Shown here one piece after another: positions 22,677-34,094 of a stretch of 64,000 bases of DNA. A model generated the notes under the pieces. The model saw only the letters and a program-made list of their open reading frames with translations, was not told the DNA's origin and ran no database searches. The first letter of the stretch is position 1. The number at the start of each line of letters is the position of its first letter. The stretch is from Mycoplasmoides gallisepticum (GTDB lineage: Bacteria; Bacillota_I; Bacilli_A; Mycoplasmatales; Mycoplasmoidaceae), in NCBI RefSeq assembly GCF_900476085.1, contig NZ_LS991952.1:558001-622000 (forward strand), read 5' to 3'. Made by a program: the position numbers and the translations under genes.

Positions 22677-22834
22677 TGTTACTAATAACAGTTATTAAAA
22701 AAGGTTCAAGTTAATTTCCTTAAGATGTTAACGATAATGGTTGTCAATAGTTTTTGTTAAGATATCTTATTATATATAAAAATTAAGTAATCTACGATTT
22801 TTATTATATTAATATTTATAATATTATTTAGATT

Positions 22835-23506
22835 ATGAAACGGGCAGATTATTGCGTAATTGGGATCGGTCGCTTTGGGATCAAAGTGGCCTCTAAACTA
22901 AAAGAATTAGGTTGTAAAGTACTAATTCTTGATAAAAGTAAAGAAAAGATTAATTTAGAAGCAAAACGGTTTGATTTTGCGATCCATTTAGATGCTACTG
23001 ATATTATGTCGCTAGCAGATGTGGCAATTAATAACTTTGATACGGTGATCTTATCAGTTAGTAGTATTGAAGAATCAATTATTATTGCCACCAACCTAAG
23101 AGAGCTTAAGGTTAAAAATATTATTGCTAGAGCTAAAAACGATGTTCACAAACGGGTCTTAAAAACCTTTGGAGTCAAAGAAGCTGTGATCCCTGAAGAG
23201 ATCGTGGGTGAAAATGTAGCGATGCGAGTAGTACACAGTATTAACAGTGAGATTATCTCGATTGATGAGGATATCTCTTTAGTTAGGGTGTATGCTAGCT
23301 CAAAAGATGTTGTTAATAAAAAACTAATTGATGTTGATGTAAGAAATAAAACTAAAGCCAACATCATCTCAATCACAAGAGAATACAAGAGTATCTATCC
23401 GATTACTGCTGATACAGTAATCTTAAAAAACGATCTGATTACAGCAGCTTGTAATAATGCTGATATCTCTAAGTTTTTAAAACTGATGAGTTCAGATAAT
23501 TCATAA
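22835..23506 (+). CDS. ktrA: Potassium uptake regulatory subunit (TrkA/KtrA type)
   Basis: Cytoplasmic RCK protein of 223 residues that gates a Ktr/Trk potassium channel. The N-terminal Rossmann domain shows YCVIGIGRFG (residues 6-15), the acidic end of the second strand (LILDKSKE) and HLDATD; the C-terminal RCK_C half starts near residue 140 (ISLVRVYASS). RCK_N binds NAD(H) or ATP, and RCK_C domains of this family bind c-di-AMP in several Firmicutes and mycoplasmas, which would link it to cdaM at 48385. The membrane subunit is not in the window. leuS follows 13 bp downstream, so the two are probably cotranscribed. Confidence 0.92.
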   Translation: MKRADYCVIGIGRFGIKVASKLKELGCKVLILDKSKEKINLEAKRFDFAIHLDATDIMSLADVAINNFDTVILSVSSIEESIIIATNLRELKVKNIIARAKNDVHKRVLKTFGVKEAVIPEEIVGENVAMRVVHSINSEIISIDEDISLVRVYASSKDVVNKKLIDVDVRNKTKANIISITREYKSIYPITADTVILKNDLITAACNNADISKFLKLMSSDNS

Positions 23507-23519
23507 CTAATTTGAATCG

Positions 23520-25937
23520 ATGTACAACCATAATTTAATTGAAAAAAAATGAGCTAAGATCTGAAATGATCAGAAGATTTATTCTTTTCAGATTGATAAG
23601 AATAAACCTAAATATTACATCCTTGATATGTTTCCCTATCCTAGTGGAAAGGGTTTACACGTTGGTCATGTTAAAGCTTACATGGCCACTGATGTGATCT
23701 CAAGATGGAAAAACGCTTTAGGGTTTAATGTTTTACACCCCATTGGTTGGGACGCTTTTGGTTTACCAGCTGAACAGTATGCGATCCAAACTAATAACCA
23801 TCCAGCTAAATTTACCCAAGAAAATATTAATAACTTCAGAACGCAATTAAAACGACTTGGGTTTAATTATGATTATCGTCTAGAAGTAGATACAACGAAT
23901 AAAAACTACTTTAAATGAACCCAATGGATCTTTAAAAAGTTGTATGAACACGATTTAGCTTACCAAGCTGATATCGAAGTTAACTGGTGTGAACAGTTAG
24001 GAACAGTTTTAGCTAATGAAGAAGTACTAACTGATGAAAACGGGAATAAGATCTCTGAACGAGGATCTTATCCCGTAATTAAGAAAAAGATGCGTCAGTG
24101 AGTGCTGAAGATTACGGCTTTTGCTGATCAGTTAATCGATGATTTAGAAAACTTAAACTGACCTAATTCAATTAAGGCGATGCAAGTTAATTGAATTAAT
24201 AAATCAGTAGGGGCTAGTATTAAATTTGAAATCGATCAGTTAGACAACCAAACGATCGAAGTATTTAGTTCACGAGCTGATACGCTATTTGGTGCTAGTT
24301 TTCTTGCATTAAGTTTTGATTATCCTTTAGTTAAGCAAAAACTAATCACAGATAAAAATAACGCGATCGAACAATTTATTAAAGATAATAGTATTGATCA
24401 AAGAGTAAGATATCAAGGGATCAATACTAATTATTTTGCTATCCACCCAATTACCAAGAAAAAGATCCCGATCTATTTGGCTGATTACATCCTCAGTGAT
24501 TATGGTACTGGAGCAGTGATGGGTGTACCAGCTCATGATGAAAGGGATTATCAGTTTGCCAAGCAATATGATCTAGAGATCATCCCTGTGATTAAGGCTG
24601 ATCAATATCCTTATCTATTAGATGGTGAACATATTAACTCTGAATTTAATAACGGGTTAAATAATGAACAAGCGATTCAAAAAACAATCGCTTATTTAAG
24701 AGAACATAATCTTGGTGATCAGAAGATTAATTACAAATTGCGTGATTGGATCTTCTCACGGCAAAGATACTGGGGTGAACCTTTCCCAGTTTTATTTGAT
24801 GAAGAAGATAATATCTACTTATTAAAAGATAGTGAACTACCAGTAGAATTACCCCAGTTAAGTGATTTCTCACCAAATAAAGATGGTTTACCACCACTAG
24901 CTAATGCAGACGATCAATGGTTGCATCCAATCATTGATCAGAAGAAATACCGTCGTGAGATTAACACGATGCCCCAATGAGCTGGTTCTTGTTGGTATTA
25001 TTTAGCTTACTTATTAAAGTTAACTGATCTAAATCAAGCTGATGGTGATCAAAACTATTTAGCTTTAAATAGTGAAAAAGCTAAAGAACTATTTGATCAC
25101 TTTATGCCAGTTGATCTATATGTCGGTGGGCAAGAACATGCGGTCTTACACTTATTATATGCAAGATTTTGGTATAAATTCTTGCATCATATCAAGATCG
25201 TTAGTTCAACTGAACCATTTAGTCAACTAATCAATCAAGGAATGATCTTGGGTGAAGATAATACCAAGATGTCAAAATCAAAAGGGAATATTATTAACCC
25301 AGATGATTTAGTTTTATCTCATGGAGCTGATACGATTAGAACGTATGTGATGTTTATGGGTCCACTTAATGCTAGTCTAGCTTGGAACTCAAACGCACTA
25401 AATGGTACTAGAAAGTTTTTAGAACGAGTTTATAACTTATTTGATCGAGTGGAAATTAATGATTCAATTAATCAAAACCTAAATTATGATTATCATAATT
25501 TCTTAAAGAAGATAAACAAACACCTAGAAAACTTCGAATTCAACTTAGTTGTCAGTGAGATGATGATCTTTATTAATGCGTGTTATAAGCAAACCCAAGT
25601 TAATAAAGAGATGATTACTAACTTCTTGATTGTCTTATCATTCTTTGCTCCTTATTTAGCTGAAGAACTAAATAGCAAACTCAATAACCCAACCTTACTA
25701 TATAAGATGAGATTAGCTCAATGAGATGAAGCTTATTTAGTTAAAAACACAACAACGATCTCATGCAGTATTAATGGTAAGTTTAAATTAGTTCATGAGT
25801 TTGATCTTGATAGTGATGAACAAGAAGTAGCCAACTACTTCTTGAATCAAGATCTAATAAAAAGAAATCTAGAAAACAAGAAGTTAGTTAAAACGATTTT
25901 TGTGAAAAATAAAGTAATTAACTTCATAATTAAATAA
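23520..25937 (+). CDS. leuS: Leucyl-tRNA synthetase
   Basis: Class I synthetase of 805 residues that charges tRNA-Leu. HVGH (residues 47-50) is the HIGH motif and KMSKS lies at 583-587. The CP1 editing domain is present, with [15 protein letters not shown] in the middle, unlike M. mobile LeuRS, which is known to lack CP1. Start ATG at 23520 is 36 codons before the first MFPYPSGKG and gives the expected N terminus ([15 protein letters not shown]). At least eight internal TGA codons fall at conserved Trp positions, so a standard-code reading breaks the gene into pieces. It follows ktrA closely. Confidence 0.97.
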
Positions 25938-25946
25938 GAGCTAAAA

Positions 25947-25978
25947 AAAATATAAGCAGGTTTATCTGCTTATATTTT
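25947..25978. terminator. Bidirectional terminator after leuS
   Basis: Stem AAAATATAAGCAG / CTGCTTATATTTT with A-run before and T-run after; it can serve leuS and the converging gene at 26029. Confidence 0.85.
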
Positions 25979-26028
25979 TTATTGTTTAATTTCTATTAGA
26001 AATTTGAAACCAAAGAAGGATAAATTAA

Positions 26029-26697
26029 TTAACCAACTTTCTTGTATTTGAAGTGTAAGGTGTGCTTACCAACAACGTGTTTGTGAATTGCTTGCATGAA
26101 ATCACCTACATAATACGGCTTGTTTAAGTGGTATTTTTGCGTTCGGTGGTTCTTGTGGTAAGTTAATTCACTAGCATCAACATCTAAACCATAAACAACT
26201 ACGGTGTATGTGTGGTCAGCGTTTGGTGGATAACAACCAAAGTACATTAATGAATTTTCAAGTGATGTTGAAGTGAACCCTTCAGGTAAGATTCCCCCTA
26301 GATCTTTATTAGTTTTGTTGTTAGCTACCAAAGTCTTATTAACACTTGAGTTGTGACCTTGTCATAATAAGTTTTCACCGTATGCTGATTGCTTAGATTC
26401 TAATCACTTATTGTGGTCAAGATATGATTGGTTTTCAGCAATGTGGTTAGTTTTAATATTAACTGCGATCCAGTGAATGAAACTAAAACCAATTACTGCA
26501 GCTGCATCAAAGTCTTCAACGATCACTGCATAACTTTTCGCATTAGGGATCTTTTCTCATGATAGATCTAATGAGAAAGAAGGGAATGGTGTTTGGTTTT
26601 CATTCTTATGACCACCACCATGTAAAGCTAGATAACCATCTGCTCCAACCATCTTTGATCAGATCTTGCTATTATTACCAATTGAATATTTTTTCAT
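26029..26697 (-). CDS. PEBP (YbhB/YbcL) family protein, copy 2
   Basis: A 222-residue member of the phosphatidylethanolamine-binding / Raf-kinase-inhibitor-like family. Signatures are WEKIPNAKSYAVIVEDFDA (equivalent of the DPDAP region), FIHWIAVNI, YFGCYPPNADHTYTVVVYGLDV and a C-terminal GKHTLHFKYKK. Start ATG at 26697 (MKKYSIGNNSKIWSK); several Trp are TGA. The molecular role of bacterial PEBPs is poorly known; small-ligand binding is likely. It sits 21 bp downstream of a paralogue, an evident tandem duplication that has since diverged. Confidence 0.88.
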
Positions 26698-26718
26698 TAT
26701 TCTTATACCCCGTCTCTC

Positions 26719-27276
26719 TTAATTTGGTTTGTACCAGAAGTGTAGTTCATGTTCACCTACAGTGTGGCGGATGATCTTTTGGTTAAGATCTGTTAAACTA
26801 AAGTGTTTAGGTAGATCTACATGATCAACATCTAATCCGTACACTCTTAATGTGTATAGGTGAGTGTCATCTGGTGGTAGAGGTGGTAAGTAATCACTAG
26901 CAGCTTCAGCAGTGTTTTTAAACGCCCCTGGAACACACTCAATAATTACACCTTTAGAACTTTCAGTTTGTCCTTGTGCTGTTGAATTTAATCCTTGAAC
27001 GATACTCTTATTATTAATATTAGCTGCATAAGCTAATTTATTTTCTTTTACATTAGCCACAACTCAATGAATGAATGATTGCCCAATTACACGAGATGCT
27101 TCGTAATCAACCATTACGACAGCATAGCTTTTAGCACCTTCAATTTTATCTCACGTTAAATCTAAACTTTCATAACGATTGTTATTTAATTTAACGGTTT
27201 CACTTTTTAAATAAACACCATCACCTGTTTCTGTAAAACAATTTGATCAAATGGCGTGTTTCTTTTTCATATCCAT
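26719..27276 (-). CDS. PEBP (YbhB/YbcL) family protein, copy 1
   Basis: A 185-residue PEBP paralogue with WDKIEGAKSYAVVMVDYEAS, SFIHWVVANV, LPPDDTHLYTLRVYGLDVD and VGEHELHFWYKPN. The chosen ATG at 27276 has a good ribosome-binding site (GAGGTGA) about 9 bases upstream; a second ATG two codons later is less well spaced. It is the first gene of the pair, ahead of the copy at 26029-26697. Confidence 0.88.
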
Positions 27277-27388
27277 ATTAATTATTCACCTCAAATAATT
27301 ATCAAAATAATAATTTAAATTAAATATATAGCTTATATATTTTTTTATCTAAATATTGCTTGCTGTATAACTAATAAAGTTTGCTCAA

Positions 27389-28228
27389 TTAAAAATCAAC
27401 TTGATCAGGGTGTAAACCTAACCCACCACAATCGTTTAATTGATCAATTACTTTAAGATCAGCTTGGTTAATCCCGAAGTTAAAAACATCAAAGTTAGAT
27501 CTAATCCGTTCTGGAGTTTTGGATTTAGGTAACGGAACGATATCTTTTTGGATGATCCAATTAAGGATCAATTGTGCTACGGTAACTTCGTATTTTTTAG
27601 CTAACTGAACTAGGGTTTTATTTTCTAGAACTTTTGATTGGGAAAACGGTGATCATGCTTGAACAACGATATTGTTCTTTTGGCAATATTCAACGATCTC
27701 AGGTTGTAAATACCCAGGGTGGAACTCTAATTGGTTCACCATTGGTAAGATCTTAGCACTTTTTTTAAGTGCTTCAATATGGTGAACTAAAAAGTTACTT
27801 AACCCAATTGCTTTAATTTTACCTTCGAGATAAAACTCTTCCATCGCTTTTCAAGTTTGGGCATTAACTTCTTGCCAATTATCTTTAAAACCCTTACCGA
27901 TCGGTCAATGGATTAATAAGAGATCTAAATATTCAAGGTCAAGATCTTTTAAGATCTTATGAAAGGCTTTTTTGGTTGATTCATAACCCTTATCATCGTT
28001 TCAGATCTTTGAGGTGATAAAGATCTCTTTGCGATTAACACCTGATAACTTAATTCCTTGACTAACTGATAGTTGGTTTTCATAGATCTCAGCACAATCA
28101 AGATGACGATAACCAACTTCTAAAGCAGTTTTAACTGCTTCAACAGTTTGTTTACCATCCTCTAATTTGTAAGTGCCAAAACCAATGCTGGGCATCTTAT
28201 AATTATTAGCTAATAGATTGTATTTCAT
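27389..28228 (-). CDS. Aldo/keto reductase
   Basis: Cytosolic NAD(P)H-dependent oxidoreductase of 279 residues, usual length for the family. The catalytic tetrad is visible: Asp44 and Tyr49 in HLDCAEIYE, Lys74 in ITSKIW, His107 in LLLIHWP. The NADP-binding end shows PLPKSKTPERIRSNFDVF. The fold start is clean: NYKMPSIGFGTYKL. Several Trp are TGA. It stands alone between the PEBP pair and a divergent small gene. Substrate is unknown; detoxification of methylglyoxal-like aldehydes is a common role in this family. Confidence 0.95.
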
Positions 28229-28516
28229 TACTTTTATTTTCTTAGTGGTTAAATATATTTAATTTGTAACATATCATAAGTTTAAACCACTTAAAGGTTG
28301 CTAAATCATATTCAAATCTCATCTAGTAGATATTAGCTATAACTAAAACTTGGTATTATATAAGATTTATTTAAAAAAAATAGCAAATATCCTTTATAAT
28401 AAATCAAGAAAGTTATTAAGTTATTGCTAAGTTTAGAATGATCTAGTTAAATTTTAGGTCTAAAATTTAATATTTAAATTTAGAAACAACTAATAATTAA
28501 CTTATTAATCCCAACT

Positions 28517-28882
28517 ATGGTCTTTAATAAATCTAAAGATTTACTAATCAGCAAACCCAGGATTTATATTAATTTAAAAAGTAATATGATCTCCAAACTT
28601 GTTCGGGTTGATTTGAATAGTGTGATCTTACAAATCGAGTACAACTGAGCTACTGAAAGAAAGCACAAAAGAAATCTAATAAAAAAGATCGATCGCTTAA
28701 TTGATGAAAGTTGAAACAACGATCTAAAAAAAGTGATCAGTAAGTTTAAACGCTTACACCGTTGAGACCGTGATGAAATTGATTATTTCACCTCAAGAAT
28801 TATCAACTTACAAAAAAACGAACTAAACTTATTCTTAAATAACCGTAGACCTGATCAGTTGTTAGCAAGAAAAAAGAAGTAA
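28517..28882 (+). CDS. Small basic hypothetical protein, 121 aa
   Basis: Starts ATG (MVFNKSKDLLISKPRIYINL) and ends TAA at 28880-28882, with three internal TGA Trp codons that hide it from standard-code searches. It is rich in Lys, Arg, Asn and Ile, with no membrane segment; the C terminus is LLARKKK. The regular codon structure and the strong terminator directly after it support a real gene. I recognise no family; a nucleic-acid-binding role is suggested only by charge. Confidence 0.7.
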
Positions 28883-28896
28883 AATTAAATCAAGAT

Positions 28897-28933
28897 AAAA
28901 AATATTAAGCCTTGTTTGGGCTTAATATTTTTT
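28897..28933. terminator. Bidirectional terminator
   Basis: Long stem AAAAAATATTAAGCC / GGCTTAATATTTTTT between two converging genes (28517-28882 and the eight-gene leftward operon). Confidence 0.85.
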
Positions 28934-28948
28934 ATTGTTTAAGAGCTC

Positions 28949-29359
28949 TTAAGATAAGTTCTTCTTATCTTTGGGAGCTGAGATTGGCTTATCTTCTTTC
29001 TCATCATCTGATTCAGCACCATAATCGTGATTGAAGATCGCATCCCCATACATACTTTGTAATTTTTCCATAAACTCAGCCATCTTTCTCACATCATCTG
29101 ATGCTCTGGGGTCGTTGACAATATCTTCTTGGATCTTTTCAAAGATCCCATCAAAGCTATTGGCATTAAGGTTGTTTAAGTCGATCTGTTCAGATCCAAC
29201 CAGGTTTTTAGTGTAGTTTAAAAGATCATTATAAGCAGCTATCTTATCAAAACCAAGTGCTAATAGTAGTTGTGATTCGCTGACATCATCTGAAACGTTA
29301 AGCCGTTCTTTTAACTCTTTTTTAGTCATTTTTAGTTTTTCAGCTAATTTATTTAACAT
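28949..29359 (-). CDS. Hypothetical acidic protein, 136 aa
   Basis: Last gene of the leftward operon that begins with rpmG. The start ATG at 29359 overlaps the upstream gene by 11 bp. Soluble, highly charged, acidic; the N terminus (LAEKLKMTKKELKERLNVS) reads like a helical domain with possible helix-turn-helix character, and the tail is Asp/Glu/Lys-rich. No family recognised. Confidence 0.8.
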   Translation of the reverse strand: MLNKLAEKLKMTKKELKERLNVSDDVSESQLLLALGFDKIAAYNDLLNYTKNLVGSEQIDLNNLNANSFDGIFEKIQEDIVNDPRASDDVRKMAEFMEKLQSMYGDAIFNHDYGAESDDEKEDKPISAPKDKKNLS

Positions 29360-29810
29360 CTTGATTGATACTACTTTCTTGAATTTCTTTAATTAAAGCT
29401 TTGGCAATAATTAGTTGTTTGATCTGGTATTTAGTTATTTTAAAAAAATAATTATGTTTTTTCAAGAATAAATTTGTTTTATAAGCCAGATCTTGAAAAT
29501 TATTTCGTTCTTTGATGTGTATGAAAAACCCAATCATCACAAACCCAAAAATGATGATAAAAGCGATCAAAAACAACCTTGAAGCTGTTGATTGAATTGA
29601 GTTTTCTACTCTGGTGTTCATATCGTTTGTTTTTAAAGAACGATTAATATTATTTGAATCAGGATTAGATAAGCTAAGATAGATCCCAATGCCAAAAACG
29701 ATCATCCCAATAATAAACCCAACCAAGATCAAGATCATTGGTTGTTTTTTATTCTTAATACTGTTGTTAATCTCGTCGATTATTTGGCTAGGGTTCCAAT
29801 TGGATCTCAT
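29349..29810 (-). CDS. Hypothetical two-TM membrane protein, 153 aa
   Basis: Two hydrophobic segments (MILILVGFIIGMIVFGIGIYL near residues 25-45 and LFLIAFIIIFGFVMIGFFI near 79-97) separated by a short Asn/Ser-rich loop, with Lys-rich termini. It overlaps the end of the pepC-like gene upstream by 31 bp and the next gene by 11 bp, so translation is probably coupled. Function unknown. Confidence 0.8.
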   Translation of the reverse strand: MRSNWNPSQIIDEINNSIKNKKQPMILILVGFIIGMIVFGIGIYLSLSNPDSNNINRSLKTNDMNTRVENSIQSTASRLFLIAFIIIFGFVMIGFFIHIKERNNFQDLAYKTNLFLKKHNYFFKITKYQIKQLIIAKALIKEIQESSINQDVK

Positions 29811-31270
29811 GGTTCTAATAATCTTACTGGTTTATCGAATTCTTTGGTTAGTTTTAATTGTTCAACTAGTTGGTTAAATAACTGTCGGTTGATTGCTACT
29901 TGATATGTGTATCTCTTGAAATAAGAATCTGAGATCACAAAATACCCAGCATGACCAAGATCTTGTCCCCAAGAGTTTTCAATCTTTCATTTATGAATAG
30001 TTAATTGATCCATATGTTCAACTAAATATTGGTAAGCTTGTTTAGTCTTATTAGCTTTAACTAACTGATTAAACTCTTGATCGATCTGATTAAATTTCTC
30101 TAAATCTAAATCAACCCCAGTAATTAACATCGCATGGTTGATTGATGACAATCAATAATCTAATTGATCGTTCTTAGATAATGATAGATCAATATTAAAT
30201 AGGGTTTGATAATCAAATGATTGATCATCCCAGAACGTTTTAGCTTCGTTTAAGTAGATATTTTTAACTTCACAACCAAACCATACTGGTTGTTGGTTAA
30301 CTAGTTGTTTAATCGTTAGATAACTAAATAATCCTTGTTCTAGATTGTAGTGTAAGATCTCATCTGATTCAATGACGTTGTTTAAATATTTAACACTGAA
30401 AGTTTGGTTAAATGGTTTGTTATTTGCTGGAGCATTAATAACTGAAACAAACCCTTGTTTTTCAACTAACTGCTTAAAGTATTTTTGATAAAAAGTTAAT
30501 GGTGTGAAATTAGTTTCAACCACTTTCTTAGGTAAGTAATTAAAGTGTGATTCAGATCTATCAGCACTGTCTTTTTTAATTACTTTAGTGTAGCTAAAAT
30601 CAAATTTAGTTGGTAACTCTCCATAGATTGAACTTAGTAGATAAAACACTTCATCCAAAGCTTTGGTTTTAATCTTATTTAGTTCAGCTACTGGTTTATC
30701 CTTATTATCAAGAATCTTACTTGCTGCTTGATTTAACTTCAAGTTAATCAAGTAGTTAAGTTGGTTTGTTGATGCGCTATTTGCAGTATCAGGCATTATA
30801 GATTTAGGCACTAAACCATACTTCTTAATTAAGTTGGTTAACATCGTTCACTGCCCACCATCAGCTACGCCATTCTTAAGGATAAATGATAAGGTTCGAT
30901 CATTTACTTTCTTATCTCTTAATTCAGTAACTGTTTCTAAAAAGTAATTAGCTTTTTCAAACTTATCTCAGAATGCTAGATAACTTTGTGATAACTCTAG
31001 ATCATCAATATTTAACTCTTTAGCTAGATGATATCTTAATAGATTAAGTCCAGCAAAGATCCAACATCTTCCCGTTTGGAACTGGTTGGTAATTGGTTGA
31101 GCACTTAGATCAAGATTAAATGATAATGAGTTCTTACTAAAGTTATAACCGTTATATGATACACTCTTAACACCAACGGTGTTTAAGATATTTGTTAGTT
31201 GTTTATTAAATTTTGAACGTGATAGGTTGTTTAGTTGTTTTAGTGAGTCTTTTAATTCTAATTTTGCCAT
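29780..31270 (-). CDS. pepC: Aminopeptidase C-like cysteine peptidase (bleomycin hydrolase family), copy 2
   Basis: Papain-fold peptidase of family C1B, 496 residues. Catalytic Cys69 is in QTGRCWIFAGL, His in NHAMLITGVD and Asn in IENSWGQD. These enzymes form cytoplasmic homohexamers that trim peptides from the N terminus. Start ATG overlaps the stop of the paralogue upstream (TAATG, one base). Its ribosome-binding site GGAG lies inside that gene. The true stop is TAA at 29780-29782, inside the next gene. Many Trp are TGA. Fits an organism living on imported peptides. Confidence 0.93.
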
Positions 31271-32910
31271 TATTTAACTCCTTTGTTGTTAGCACCTAAT
31301 GGGTCATAACCATCAATTAAGATCGGTTTAGTATCTAAACCAGCTTTTAAAATCTCTTTGGTTTTTAATTGTTTAACTAAACCAATTAAATCTGGATCGA
31401 TAAATTTTGGGTTCTTAAAGAAATCATCAGCTGCTTTAGTTGAGATCACGATATCAATTAAATAATCATTAAATCATTGATCGTTCATGTAATAAAATCC
31501 TTTATTACCAACTTTTTCACCCCATGAGTTTTCAATCTTTCATTTCTTGAAAACAAAGGTTTGACTTAGATCTAAAACAAATTGGTACTGATCAAATTTT
31601 TTTAGGTTCTTATATTTTTTAACTAACTCTTTTTGTTTTAGTAAACTCTTAGCTTCGTCAAAATCAACCCCAGATAAAGTCATAGCATGGTTAGATGAGA
31701 TAAAGTGCGATCTTACTTGTTTATTTCGATCAACACTAAAGTCGATATTAAATAGACTTTGATAATCAAATTTTTGATTATCAAATCCCCCGGTTTTATT
31801 GTTACGGTAGTGATTAACATCACAAGCAAATCACATCGTTTGTTTAGCTACTAAATTAGCTAAAGCAAAGAATTTAAGAATATTACGATCAACATTTAAG
31901 AAATTAAAATCACTAGCTTCAAAAAGATTATTTGAATCTTTTAAGCTATATCTTTGGTTAATTTTGTAATCAATAGTATTACCAATCGTTCATAGATCTA
32001 AGAAATCATATTCTTGGTAATTAACGTATTGTTTAAAGAATTCAAGCGGAGTAATTTGCTTGATAAAACTAAACTCGGTTTTAATCTCTTTTAATTCTTG
32101 TTTAGCTTTTTCTTCTTCTTGTTGAGCTGGGGTTTTTACTTCAGTCTTAGTCTTAGTTGATTTCTCTTCTTTATTAGCCAACTCTTTATTTTCTTCATCT
32201 TTTTTAGCATCAGCTACATATTGTCAATCAAATTTTGATGGAACAGGACCATATGCTAAAACTAGCATCTCTAGTACTTTTTTAAGGGTTGCATCAACAA
32301 CTTCTTTTTGTTTTTGGCTTGCTTTTTTATGAGCACGAATCTCTTTAGTTGCTTTAATTAAAACAACTTGAAGTAGTTCATTAAGAATAAAAGTGTTGTG
32401 CCCAGAGAAACTATCAGGCATTACTTCTTGGGGAACTAAACCATATTTGTTTACTAGATTTTCAAAAAAACCATACCAACCACCATCTTGACCAGCTGAT
32501 TGTAATTCAGCTTTCAGATCACGATCATCAAGCTCAACATCAGCTTTTTCAATCATTTTGTTTAAGAAAACATTAGCACGCTCATATTTGTCCCAAAAAT
32601 CCATATAGGTTTGTGAAAAGACAAAATTAGATACTTTTAGTTTTTCAGCTGTTTGTCTTCTTAGTGGGTTTAATCCAGCAAAGATCCAACAACGACCACT
32701 CATATCTTGGTTGGTAATAGTTAATGTTGGTTTGTGAGCATCAACTAAAAACTCAGTAAGATTTTTATCAGGGTTAAAAACATTAGCTGCCATTAGATTA
32801 ATATCATTAGCTACTAGTGCATTTCTTGTTAGTAAGTATTCGCGTTTTTTTTGATAACTTAAGTTTTTCTTTAAGTATTTTTGAAAATCGATTTTATTAT
32901 TTTTATTCAT
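31270..32910 (-). CDS. pepC: Aminopeptidase C-like cysteine peptidase (bleomycin hydrolase family), copy 1
   Basis: A 546-residue paralogue of the next gene. Catalytic Cys74 in SGRCWIFAGLNPLRRQ, His in SNHAMTLSGVDFD, Asn in IENSWGEKVG. It is longer than usual (about 440-450 residues) because of a Lys/Glu-rich insert (around 32080-32230: ADAKKDEENKELANKEEKS and on) between the helical part and the barrel half, absent from copy 2. The insert is low-complexity and probably a surface loop. It lies 7 bp downstream of smpB. Confidence 0.93.
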
Positions 32911-32917
32911 ATTTGAT

Positions 32918-33349
32918 TTAATACTTTCTTATCTTTTTATTGATTTCGCGTTCTTTGATCGTTTGTCTTTTGTCGTAGCGCTTTTTAGGTCTAGCAAGAT
33001 AGATACTGACCTTGATTTTGTTATTAACAAAATAGATCTGATAAGGAATGATCACAAGTGAATGTTGTTTTTTAATCAGATCGATCTTTAAGATCTCGCT
33101 TTTATGTAAAAGTAATTTTCTTGTTCTGGTTTCATTTAACACCTTAGAGGTGTCAAACTTATATTTGGGAATTAATAAATTAAGGAGATATGCTTCGTTC
33201 TTACGGATAATTACATAACTATCATCAAGCTTACCATGGTGTAGTGCTAATGATTTAACTTCATTACCACTTAAGCTGATGCCAGCTTCGTACTTATCAA
33301 GTAATTCGTAGTTGTATTTAGCCTTCTTGTTATTAACTAATAATCGCAT
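32918..33349 (-). CDS. smpB: SsrA-binding protein SmpB
   Basis: The 143-residue tmRNA partner that brings SsrA to stalled ribosomes. Typical motifs: NKKAKYNYELLDKYEAGISL, GNEVKSL, ARPKKRYDKRQ and a basic C-terminal tail (REINKKIRKY). The start overlaps the stop of the membrane protein upstream (TAATG). The tmRNA gene itself is not in the window. Confidence 0.97.
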   Translation of the reverse strand: MRLLVNNKKAKYNYELLDKYEAGISLSGNEVKSLALHHGKLDDSYVIIRKNEAYLLNLLIPKYKFDTSKVLNETRTRKLLLHKSEILKIDLIKKQHSLVIIPYQIYFVNNKIKVSIYLARPKKRYDKRQTIKEREINKKIRKY

Positions 33350-34089
33350 TAATGCTTAGGTTGTTTCTTCTTAAATAGATGATCAGTTAGTTTAGTGTTA
33401 AGTTTGAAAAAACTGTAGATACTAGCAAGATTAAAAATGAAGAACAAAACAATTAATAAATAACCAAATAGATCGATTCCTAATTGATAAAGATTTGGTG
33501 ATAATTCTTTAGTAATCTTAAAAGCATAACCAAATGATTGATTAATAGCAATTGGTCTAGAACTATCTGGAAACTGGGTAAAGTCAGTTACCACTAACCC
33601 AAGAATAAAGATGATCCCACTAACTAGGATAAAAAAGCTATAACCAAAAGCCTTGTAATTAAAGATCGTACGTGCTTTTTTATCTAAATTTAGGTAATTT
33701 TGATCTTTGAAACTATAACCATAATAAAATAGCACACTCACCATATTGATTAGAAATAAAGATAATACACTAATCCCATATGATGTTAATTGCAATGAAG
33801 CACTCGTACGCATGAATGTGCCAATTAATGGATCATTATTAGGTTGATAAATTCAAAATAAGCCAATCATGTTTTGGCTATTTGAAACAAACTGTTTGGG
33901 ATAAACTACTCCAATAAATATTAATAAAGATAGGATTAATAAGCTTAAACTAAAGATAGCAGCACTGATAAACCTTCATAGATCAACTTTAAGAACAGTT
34001 AGTAACTTTGAAGGTTTTCTATTTTTTTCTAATTCTTTTTTTAGCTCACTAATCTTACTATCAATATCTTCGTGTTGGAATTTAAACAT
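33349..34089 (-). CDS. Hypothetical multi-pass membrane protein, 246 aa
   Basis: Start ATG at 34089 (MFKFQHEDIDSKISELKKEL). A charged N-terminal helix of about 35 residues is followed by roughly five hydrophobic stretches (FISAAIFSLSLLILSLLIFI; VLSLFLINMVSVLFYYG; YSFFILVSGIIFILGLVV; a last one at LFGYLLIVLFFIFNLASI). TGA is used for Trp. It lies between pepP and smpB in one operon. No family recognised. Confidence 0.78.
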
Positions 34090-34094
34090 CTTAA

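Noticed and set aside
23520-25937. leuS as several broken gene pieces
   Set aside because: All pieces share one frame, and the breaks are TGA codons at conserved tryptophans.
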